Part shown: positions 1 to 5,664 of the stretch, in pieces | Position numbering within the stretch: the stretch's first letter is position 1 | Layout of the letters: each line of letters opens with the position of its first letter | Assembly: GCA_008363265.1 (NCBI GenBank) | Contig: RHKR01000137.1 | Span: 1 to 8,199, forward strand | Direction of reading: 5' to 3' | DNA: 8,199 nucleotides | Source: Chlorobiota bacterium | GTDB taxonomy: Bacteria > Bacteroidota > Ignavibacteria > Ignavibacteriales > Ignavibacteriaceae | Translations under genes and position numbers: made by a program | The notes under the pieces: model-generated | Told to the model about the DNA's origin: nothing | The model's database searches: none | The model's input: the letters and a program-made list of their open reading frames with translations, nothing else

Positions 1-1
1 C

Positions 2-853
2 GAAGGATTCTCCCGTTCGCTCGTCGAACTGACGAACGAGGTCATCAGCGTTGCGGGAATCCAACCCGAGCAGGTCGCCTCCGTGGTGGTCGGGATTCCC
101 GGCTCCGTGAACATGGAAACGGGTGTTATCGGCATCGCCCCGAATCTTGGATTGAAGAACTACCATGTTGGCGAACACCTGAAAGACAAACTCCCCTACC
201 CCGTGATAATCGAGAACGATGTTAATCTCGCGGCGGCCGGCGAACTTGCCTTCGGTGCCGCTAAAGGAAAGAAAAACGCTCTGGTGGTGTTCGTGGGAAC
301 CGGAATTGGCGGCGGACTGATAATCGACGGCAAGATATACCGCGGTTCAGGTTGGGTCGCCGGTGAGATCGGTCATATGAATGTTCATGAACAGGGCCCC
401 AAGTGCGGCTGCGGTCAGACAGGCTGCTTCGAAGCTCTCGCGAGCCGTACAGCAATGGTGCGCGACATTGTTTCCCTCATCAAAAAAGGGAAACCAAGCA
501 TGCTCAAAGACAAAGCCGACAAGAGCAAGGAGATAAAGAGCAAAGCACTCGCCCGCGCGCTTGAATCAGGCGACAAAGTTACCACAAAGGTTGTAAATCA
601 GGCATGCAAAACCATCGGCCGTGTACTTGCCGGCATAAACAACCTCATGAACTTCGAACTGATCATCATCGGTGGCGGCGTTCTCGAAGCCAACGAATCA
701 TACATGCTCCCCAGAATTAAAACCTCTTTCAACAAATACTCACTGGGAGATGCCGCCAAATCAGTCCAGATCGTCGGCACCATCCTTAGAGACGATGCCG
801 CCATTTACGGAGGTATAGCTCTCACGGAAGAGTTTTTAAATGTGAAGGTTTGA
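2..853 (+). CDS. ROK-family sugar kinase (glucokinase-like), 5' end cut by window edge
   Basis: This is a ROK-family protein that most likely phosphorylates glucose or a related hexose in the cytoplasm using ATP. The frame is open from base 2, so the true start lies upstream; 283 residues are visible, and ROK kinases usually have about 300-330. The missing N-terminus should hold the first phosphate-binding DxGGT loop. Visible family marks, numbered from the first visible codon, are ENDVN with the presumed catalytic Asp near residue 73, the glycine loop GTGIGGG near 99-105, GEIGH with the zinc-ligand His near 125, the zinc cluster CGCGQTGC near 135-142, and IIIGGGV near the C-terminus. ROK also includes sugar-responsive repressors with an N-terminal helix-turn-helix. 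That cannot be excluded without the start, but the retained catalytic Asp favours a kinase. The gene ends in TGA and converges on the minus-strand gene ending at 1016. Substrate specificity cannot be read from the sequence. Confidence 0.9.
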   Translation, partial: EGFSRSLVELTNEVISVAGIQPEQVASVVVGIPGSVNMETGVIGIAPNLGLKNYHVGEHLKDKLPYPVIIENDVNLAAAGELAFGAAKGKKNALVVFVGTGIGGGLIIDGKIYRGSGWVAGEIGHMNVHEQGPKCGCGQTGCFEALASRTAMVRDIVSLIKKGKPSMLKDKADKSKEIKSKALARALESGDKVTTKVVNQACKTIGRVLAGINNLMNFELIIIGGGVLEANESYMLPRIKTSFNKYSLGDAAKSVQIVGTILRDDAAIYGGIALTEEFLNVKV

Positions 854-862
854 ATCAGCTTG

Positions 863-989
863 CCCCTGCGGGGGATTTACAGGATTTTAGGATTTTCAGG
901 ATAATCCCGCTTCGCGGGATTCCGGCTCCGTAGGAGCCACATGTTGGTAGAACTTCCAGACTACAATAAATGCACCCTGTAGGAATGCC
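863..989. repeat. Chain of small 3-nt-loop hairpins in convergent intergenic spacer
   Basis: The 162-nt spacer between the two convergent genes is almost filled by short inverted repeats. CCCC-TGC-GGGG lies at 863-873, ATCCCGC-TTC-GCGGGAT at 904-920, GGCTCC-GTA-GGAGCC at 924-938, and a decayed relative (CACCCTGTAGGAATG) at 974-987. Between the first two is an octamer-like run, AGGATTTT AGGATTTT CAGGAT (881-902). No stem is followed by a T-run on either strand, so these are not canonical intrinsic terminators, although structured RNA here could still limit read-through between the convergent genes. From memory, similar GGCTCCGTAGGAGCC-type repeats are scattered through Ignavibacteria-like genomes; that is recall, not a search. 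Confidence 0.7.
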
Positions 990-1015
990 ACTTATTTTCT
1001 GAAGTAGAAAAACGG

Positions 1016-1720
1016 CTACTTTTTCCTTACTACCCTCAATCCACCGGAGTTGTCGGCGAATTCAGGATTGTGGCTTTGACGGGAAGTTGCCAAACAATCA
1101 GTGGCTTCATCTCTCCAACTTCCACCCCTGTTGATCCGGTCTGAACCGAAAGTTGGACCTGAAGGGTTTTCCTGAGGCATGGAACTGTATTCTCCTTTCC
1201 AATCCCAACACCACTCCCATACATTTCCGATCATATCGTATATTCCAAGTTCGTTCGGCTGCTTTGTACCGACTTCCTTTGTAGCACTACCAGAGTTGTT
1301 ATCATACCAGCCCACCGCGTCGAGATCATTGCTCCCTGAATACTTGTAGCCCCTGCTTTTGTTACCTCCCCTCGCCGCATACTCCCATTCCGCCTCAGTG
1401 GGTAACCTGTATCCGTTTGACGTAAAATCACATCTGATATTCTCTCCACTACCCGAGTATGCCTTCTGCAACCCCTCTTTCTCACTTAACTTGTTGCAGA
1501 ATTCAACCATTTCATACCAGGAAACAGACTCAACAGGCCGGTTAGGTCCTTTGAAATTCGAAGGGTTATTTCCCATAACGCTCTCCCAAAGTACCTGGGT
1601 TACTTCATATTTACCTATAAGAAAACTGCTGACTGTTACACGATGAACCGGCTTTTCAGAATCATATGCATCACGATCGTTACTCCCCATCATGAATGTT
1701 CCCCCTTCAACCTTGACCAA
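1016..1720 (-). CDS. FGE-sulfatase (SUMF1/EgtB-like) domain protein, probably the detached C-terminal part of the PEGA gene
   Basis: The product is an FGE-sulfatase / SUMF1-EgtB-PvdO type domain of 234 residues. Family marks are VEGGTFMMGS (4-13), EVTQVLW (39-45), NRPVESVSW (60-68), YRLPTEAEWEYAARGG (104-119), GNVWEWCWDW (165-174), RGGSW (198-202) and the C-terminal GGLRVV (226-231). True formylglycine-generating enzymes carry a Cys pair near the C-terminus. Here only C209 sits in that area, so genuine FGE activity is unlikely, and the function is open (some relatives act on other substrates or only bind). The frame opens right after a TAG, and the only start near the domain's edge is TTG at 1720, with no signal peptide. 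It overlaps the end of the upstream PEGA frame by 14 nt. The domain begins exactly where the PEGA frame stops, so I read it as the C-terminal half of one split gene. Independent translation by coupling from TTG is the alternative. Confidence 0.75.
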   Translation of the reverse strand: MVKVEGGTFMMGSNDRDAYDSEKPVHRVTVSSFLIGKYEVTQVLWESVMGNNPSNFKGPNRPVESVSWYEMVEFCNKLSEKEGLQKAYSGSGENIRCDFTSNGYRLPTEAEWEYAARGGNKSRGYKYSGSNDLDAVGWYDNNSGSATKEVGTKQPNELGIYDMIGNVWEWCWDWKGEYSSMPQENPSGPTFGSDRINRGGSWRDEATDCLATSRQSHNPEFADNSGGLRVVRKK

Positions 1721-2252
1721 CTTCTACCAACTCATCGGAGGTTGCAAAACCCTCTCTTTCAATCCTTAACCTGTGTGAGCCAACTTTTATTTTCTTCGTT
1801 TTGAGGTTGACGACACTCTCTCCATCTATGAATATCTTCGCGTCAGTGGGTGTGGCATTTATCGTAACGCCCAGTTCCGGTATTCCTTCTATTCCTTCCT
1901 GCTTTTTGGGCAGCACTTCATAATAAAACACATCCCGGGGTTGGAGAGACTCCAGCCTGATCATCTCGGTCTTAAAGCCGGGGGCACGCACTTCGATCGT
2001 CTGGCGTGGAACAGCTTCGATGATCACAACATACTTTCCACCCGCGGGATCACCCTTGATCTCGACAATACCGTATGAGGAATAGAATTTTAGATCATCA
2101 AATTGCGTGTAGAAAATGATTCCGGCCTTGTCGGGATGATCCCTGAAGATGGGAATCCCCCCGCGGTTTTCGGTGGGTTTAACTTCCAGCTCCTTGAGTT
2201 GGGGGAAGAGTTGTATGGCTAATATGAGGATAAAAAGAAGTATTCTTTTCAT
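1707..2252 (-). CDS. Exported PEGA-domain protein, probably the N-terminal part of a split PEGA-FGE gene
   Basis: The product is a 181-residue secreted or periplasmic protein. I chose the ATG at 2252 because it opens directly onto a signal peptide (MKR followed by a hydrophobic stretch at residues 4-17) and is preceded by a purine-rich GGAACGGAA. An upstream TTG at 2309 would bury the signal sequence. There is no lipobox Cys. Residues about 45-115 form a beta-rich region, and about 127-177 match a PEGA domain (VTINATPTDAKIFIDGE, then KIKVGSHRLRIEREGF). PEGA domains are small surface-associated beta modules, often followed by an FGE-sulfatase domain in Bacteroidota-like exported proteins. The frame ends in TGA three codons after ELVEV, at the point where the FGE-like domain begins in another frame. 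A 10-bp near-duplication (1713-1732) lies at the break. The function is unknown; it may be part of a cell-envelope protein. Confidence 0.75.
   Translation of the reverse strand: MKRILLFILILAIQLFPQLKELEVKPTENRGGIPIFRDHPDKAGIIFYTQFDDLKFYSSYGIVEIKGDPAGGKYVVIIEAVPRQTIEVRAPGFKTEMIRLESLQPRDVFYYEVLPKKQEGIEGIPELGVTINATPTDAKIFIDGESVVNLKTKKIKVGSHRLRIEREGFATSDELVEVGQG
1713..1732 (-). repeat. 10-bp tandem near-duplication at the PEGA/FGE frame break
   Basis: Read on the minus strand, two adjacent decamers, AGTTGGTAGA (1732-1723) and AGTTGGTCAA (1722-1713), match at 8 of 10 positions. Ten bases change the frame. Removing the first copy makes GAT GAG TTG GTC AAG GTT GAA, which joins the PEGA frame to the FGE-like frame without a gap (DELVKVEGGTF). 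The arrangement is seen directly; that the duplication caused the break is inferred. Confidence 0.75.
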
Positions 2253-2343
2253 TTCCGTTCCGGCAAAATATTTTTTAAGATCGTTATCCGCAAACATCGG
2301 ATTGTGCAAACTAAAATTAAGGATATTTTGGGAATTGGCAAAT

Positions 2344-2380
2344 TCAGTGGTGAGTAGTGATCCGCCGCGGCGGAGCGAGT
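2344..2380. repeat. Palindromic dispersed repeat, intergenic copy
   Basis: This 37-nt element has a perfect 12-bp palindrome (CCGCCGCGGCGG, 2362-2373) flanked by heptamer-like GTGGTGA GTAGTGA on the left and GCGAGT on the right. It matches 7026-7063, inside the DUF2723 gene, with one substitution and one 1-nt gap. It lies in the 277-nt spacer (2253-2529) between the ABC-F stop and the PEGA gene start. That spacer otherwise holds a GTTGCCC heptamer run and an AT-rich stretch just before the PEGA gene that may carry its promoter. I see no gene there. Confidence 0.8.
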
Positions 2381-2398
2381 AGTGAGGGGGCGTTACCT

Positions 2399-2420
2399 GT
2401 TGCGCGTTGCCCGTTGCCCG
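2399..2420. repeat. GTTGCSC heptamer tandem repeat
   Basis: Three adjacent 7-bp units, GTTGCGC, GTTGCCC and GTTGCCC, are followed by G. The same GTTGCCCG word recurs at 7075-7082, again a short distance to the right of a copy of the palindromic element. The two repeats may therefore form a composite block. Confidence 0.6.
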
Positions 2421-2529
2421 CTTGTGGTTGTGCCATTGCCTGGTGTTTGTTGTCTGTTACCCGTGGGTTTTGAATAACCACAAATCCCAAATACATAATT
2501 CCCCGAGTGGCCAAGTTAATTCAGAAAAA

Positions 2530-4485
2530 CTACCCGATGCTTTCCAGTATCCCCTCCAGCTCAATTTGCAACTCTCCCCAGAGGTCCATTTTCTTTTCGA
2601 GGGTGTCTTTTAATTTCTGATAGGCGTCGGTTTTCTTCTTGGCCTCGAGTGCATCGTCGAAGAAATCCGCTTGTCCCATCGCGGTTTCCAGATCGGCGAT
2701 CTGTTCCTCAAATTTTTCGATCTCCCCTTCCAATGTCGCGATCCGGTCATTGATCTCCTTGGTCGCTTTATAGCGTTTGTTGCGGAGCTCGGCCTCGAGG
2801 CGTTTCTGGTCCTTGCGGTTGGCGGAAGCGTCTGCTTCCTGTTTGCGGGAAGTGGCGGCTATCTCATTCCGTTCCATCATTTCCTCACCCCGTTTCTGGA
2901 GGTAATACTCGATCGTACCGGGGAATACGCGGAATGACCCCCGGCGTATCTCGACCACCTTGTTCACGATCGGCTGAAGAAAATCGACATCGTGTGAAAC
3001 GATTACCAGCGAGCCCGAAAAGTTCATAAGTGCTTTCTGCAGAACGAGTTTGCTGTTATAGTCAAGATGGTTCGTCGGCTCATCCATGATCAGCAGGTTT
3101 GCTTTTTTCAGCAGAAGCAACGCCAGAGCAACCCTGCTCTTCTCACCACCGGATAGCACACCAACCTTCTTGAAAACATCATCACCGGTAAAAAGGAACG
3201 ATCCAGCCAATGCCCTGATCTGCGGGAGCGTCATGTTCCCCGCCTCCATGGCGATCGTTTCGAGTACATCAAGTTCGGGATCCAGCACTTCGCTCTGTTC
3301 CTGTGAAAAATATGCCACAGATGTGTTGTAACCGGGCACTTTTTCACCAGAGGTCGGAGTGAGAACCGATGCTATGATCTTCGAAAGTGTTGATTTTCCC
3401 GCGCCATTGGGACCCACAAAAGCGAGCTTGTCACCTTTCTCGATCCTGAGATCTATACTGTCAAGCACGAGGTTATCACCGAACCGCATGGTGAGGTTCT
3501 TCACCTCATACATGATCTGCGCTGATTTCGGAGGTTCGGGAAATTTGAAGGTGATCCCTTTCTCGAAATCGGGGAGGTCGATCTTGTCAAAGCGTTCAAG
3601 CATCTTAACGCGGCTCTGAACCTGCTTCGCTTTGGTCGATTTATACCTGAAGCGGTCGATAAAACTCTGAATTTCCTTCATCCGCTTCTGCTGTTGCTCG
3701 AACTCATGCTCGACCCTCTCATCCCTCTCAACTTTAGCGCGAAGGTAATGGTCGAAATTGCCGTTAAACACTGAAAAATCGGTATTGTATATCTCGAGGG
3801 TTTTGTTCGTCACCGCGTTCACAAAACGGCGGTCGTGGGAAACGAGTAAGAGCGCGCCCTTGTAAGTGCGCAGGAAGCCGGTGAGCCACTCGAGCGAATC
3901 GATATCGAGGTGGTTTGTAGGCTCATCCATCATAAGAAGGTCGTTCTCCGCGATCAGCATTTTCGCGAGGGCTATTCGCATCTGCCAGCCGCCCGAGAAA
4001 TGGTCGGTCAGTTTTTCAAAATCATTCTGCGAGAAACCGAGACCCAATAAGACCTTCTCAACCCGCGCTTCGGCACTGTATGAATCGATCTCTTCAAGCC
4101 GCTGATGTATCTCACCGAGCTGATCAACCAGACCGAGGTGCTCAAGCTCTTCCAGTTCAGGATCATTCAGAAGTGCAGTTATCTCCCGTTCCTTCTCCTG
4201 AAGTTCTTTCAGGCCGGGTACACCGGCGAGCGCCTCTTCAAGCAATGGCAAGCCTTTGTGGGTAACATTCTCCTGCGGAAGATACCCGATGGCCATGTTC
4301 TTCCGCTTAAAGATATCACCCTTCTCCGGCTCAAGCATGCCGTTGAGCATCTTGAGGAGGGACGATTTACCCGTTCCGTTCGATCCCACAAGGGAGATCT
4401 TGTCACCGGCATTTATCTTAAAATTTACATCTTTATAAAGATACTTCCCCCCGAACTGGAGGGAAAGGTTTACAATGTCTATCAT
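2530..4485 (-). CDS. ABC-F family ATPase (Uup/YheS/YdiF-like translation factor)
   Basis: The product is a 651-residue soluble protein with two ABC ATPase domains and no membrane segments, the ABC-F layout. Such proteins bind the ribosomal E site and use ATP to resolve stalled or hard-to-translate complexes; some confer antibiotic resistance, but nothing here points to that. Domain 1 has Walker A GSNGTGKS (34-41), signature FSGGW (163-167), Walker B with DEPTNHLD (187-194) and switch SHD (216-218). A charged helical linker (about 245-320), the P-site-tRNA-interacting motif of the family, leads to domain 2, which has GPNGAGKS (358-365), LSGGE (444-448), DEPTNHLD (468-475) and SHD (497-499). 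Residues about 535-651 form a charged coiled-coil tail like those of Uup- and YdiF-type members. The ATG at 4485 gives the usual N-terminus and has no clear Shine-Dalgarno. The exact subfamily is not decided. Repeat-rich spacers flank it, so it is probably a separate transcription unit. Confidence 0.93.
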   Translation of the reverse strand: MIDIVNLSLQFGGKYLYKDVNFKINAGDKISLVGSNGTGKSSLLKMLNGMLEPEKGDIFKRKNMAIGYLPQENVTHKGLPLLEEALAGVPGLKELQEKEREITALLNDPELEELEHLGLVDQLGEIHQRLEEIDSYSAEARVEKVLLGLGFSQNDFEKLTDHFSGGWQMRIALAKMLIAENDLLMMDEPTNHLDIDSLEWLTGFLRTYKGALLLVSHDRRFVNAVTNKTLEIYNTDFSVFNGNFDHYLRAKVERDERVEHEFEQQQKRMKEIQSFIDRFRYKSTKAKQVQSRVKMLERFDKIDLPDFEKGITFKFPEPPKSAQIMYEVKNLTMRFGDNLVLDSIDLRIEKGDKLAFVGPNGAGKSTLSKIIASVLTPTSGEKVPGYNTSVAYFSQEQSEVLDPELDVLETIAMEAGNMTLPQIRALAGSFLFTGDDVFKKVGVLSGGEKSRVALALLLLKKANLLIMDEPTNHLDYNSKLVLQKALMNFSGSLVIVSHDVDFLQPIVNKVVEIRRGSFRVFPGTIEYYLQKRGEEMMERNEIAATSRKQEADASANRKDQKRLEAELRNKRYKATKEINDRIATLEGEIEKFEEQIADLETAMGQADFFDDALEAKKKTDAYQKLKDTLEKKMDLWGELQIELEGILESIG

Positions 4486-4512
4486 TCGTTTGTTCTGATT
4501 TGCAGGTTTTGA

Positions 4513-4629
4513 GTGATCAGTGATTAGTGATCAGTGATCAGTGGAGTCCTATTAAGCGCGTATTTAGTGTCGCTCGCCCGAAGCCTTATATCAAGATATT
4601 AATCACTAATCACTGATCACTAATCACTT
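4513..4629. repeat. Inverted pair of GTGATYA heptamer arrays
   Basis: The left arm (4513-4543) is a run of 7-bp units, GTGATCA GTGATTA GTGATCA GTGATCA GTG. The right arm (4601-4629) is the same heptamer family in inverted orientation (AATCACT AATCACT GATCACT AATCACT). The arms share a perfect 20-nt complementary stretch and are separated by about 57 nt, so a transcript from either strand could form a long cruciform-like hairpin. The right arm directly abuts the TAA stop codon of the PGI/PMI gene, and the pair fills most of the 143-nt spacer before the ABC-F gene. It could act as a processing or termination structure, but there is no T-run. Confidence 0.8.
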
Positions 4630-5654
4630 TACTGAAGCCTCTGCTTCAGCATATGTATAAAATCAATCTCCACCGGATCTTTTTCCCAGACAATGGCACG
4701 GTAGTATGTGATCCAGTCGGGATAGTAGATCATGTCGAAGAGGCGCTCCTGATATGTCGGGAGGTTGCTTATGATCTTCACAAGCGGCACTTCAAGTTGT
4801 TCGAGGATCTCGTTGAAGATATCGAACCGCTTTTTTATCTGCGGGTGAATTGTTGGATCAAGCACTTCAAACACTATCCAGTTTTCATTGGTTTGCCCGT
4901 AGGTTTCCCAGCCGATTATCTCGTTATGGTTCATTTCTGGGAAGACGTTGTGGAACGCGTGGGTCTTGCCGTTCTCGTTGAACTGCCCTTTGAAGCGGGT
5001 GCCGAGGGAATCTGTAACACCGGCGGCAGAGTAGATTATCGGAAGCTTACCGTTCACTGTTTCAGCAACCGACCACGCGGAGTTCTGTGGTTGAGAGAAT
5101 TCCTCCCCCTTCGCTTTGATACGGGTTACAATTCTGTTGAGGAGTTCACCGTCCCTTTTAACGAGACCAAGTTTCGCGAAAAGGTTCAGTATGTTGAAAA
5201 ATGAGGTGTAAAGCGCATACCTCGGCTGGAAACCCGGCATAAGGGGTACCGCGGTGATGCCGTCCCGGTCAGCCCACTCTTTCAGCGTGCCGCCTGTGGT
5301 AAGGCATATCCTTTTGGCGCCTCTCTCCCCCGCGGCCTGGTAGGCTGAGAGGGTTTCCTCGGTTGTGCCGGAATAGGATGAAAGTACCACAAGTGTATCT
5401 TCCGAAGTGAAGTTCGGAACACCGTAGTTACGGTTTACGTGCAGCGGGACCTTCAGTTCATCTTTCGCCCAGAGGGCAAACACATCCCCCGAGATCGCGG
5501 AGCCGCCAAGACCGGAGATCACGATGTTCTTAATACCTGCAACATCAAGGTTAACTTCATATTCATTCGCGAGGGCATTTTCGATCTGCTGCCACGAATT
5601 CTTTAACACGTCAAATTGACCTGTAGGGTCGAGTTTTTTTATAAGTTCTGTCAT
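4629..5654 (-). CDS. Bifunctional phosphoglucose/phosphomannose isomerase
   Basis: This cytoplasmic SIS-fold sugar isomerase interconverts fructose-6-phosphate with glucose-6-phosphate and with mannose-6-phosphate. It thus serves both glycolysis and the supply of mannose for glycan building. The 341-residue length suits the short bifunctional PGI/PMI family rather than classical PGI (about 450-550). Visible marks are the SIS phosphate-binding GLGGSAISGD (48-57) and SYSGTTEET (93-101), QPRYAL with a conserved Arg (145), PEMNHNEI (239-246) holding the presumed catalytic Glu/His cluster, and the C-terminal YPDWITYYRA and DPVEIDFIHMLKQRL. The ATG at 5654 lies 10 nt after the DUF2723 stop, in an A/G-rich leader (AGAAAGAAAA), which indicates co-transcription. 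Its position next to a putative mannosyltransferase fits the mannose branch, but that link is inferred. No residue looks missing. Confidence 0.92.
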   Translation of the reverse strand: MTELIKKLDPTGQFDVLKNSWQQIENALANEYEVNLDVAGIKNIVISGLGGSAISGDVFALWAKDELKVPLHVNRNYGVPNFTSEDTLVVLSSYSGTTEETLSAYQAAGERGAKRICLTTGGTLKEWADRDGITAVPLMPGFQPRYALYTSFFNILNLFAKLGLVKRDGELLNRIVTRIKAKGEEFSQPQNSAWSVAETVNGKLPIIYSAAGVTDSLGTRFKGQFNENGKTHAFHNVFPEMNHNEIIGWETYGQTNENWIVFEVLDPTIHPQIKKRFDIFNEILEQLEVPLVKIISNLPTYQERLFDMIYYPDWITYYRAIVWEKDPVEIDFIHMLKQRLQ

Positions 5655-5664
5655 TTTTCTTTCT

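Noticed and set aside
904..938. Rho-independent terminator for the ROK gene
   Set aside because: The stems are good but no T-run follows on either strand, and the same stem type seems to belong to a dispersed repeat.
2255..2300. Bacteroidota-type promoter (TTTG ... TATTTTG) before the PEGA gene
   Set aside because: The -7 box is one base short of TAnnTTTG, and it lies so close to the ATG that the leader would be only a few bases; too weak to annotate.
2253..2309. N-terminal extension of the PEGA protein from a TTG at 2309
   Set aside because: It would place 19 polar residues before a good signal peptide; the ATG at 2252 begins the signal sequence directly.
4105..4512. 135-codon plus-strand reading frame opposite the ABC-F gene
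   Set aside because: It lies wholly antisense to the conserved N-terminal part of a clear ABC-F gene, has no family resemblance, and overlaps repeat spacer sequence at its end.
4653..5204. 183-codon plus-strand reading frame opposite PGI/PMI
   Set aside because: It is a shadow of a strongly conserved enzyme on the other strand, with no recognisable domain.
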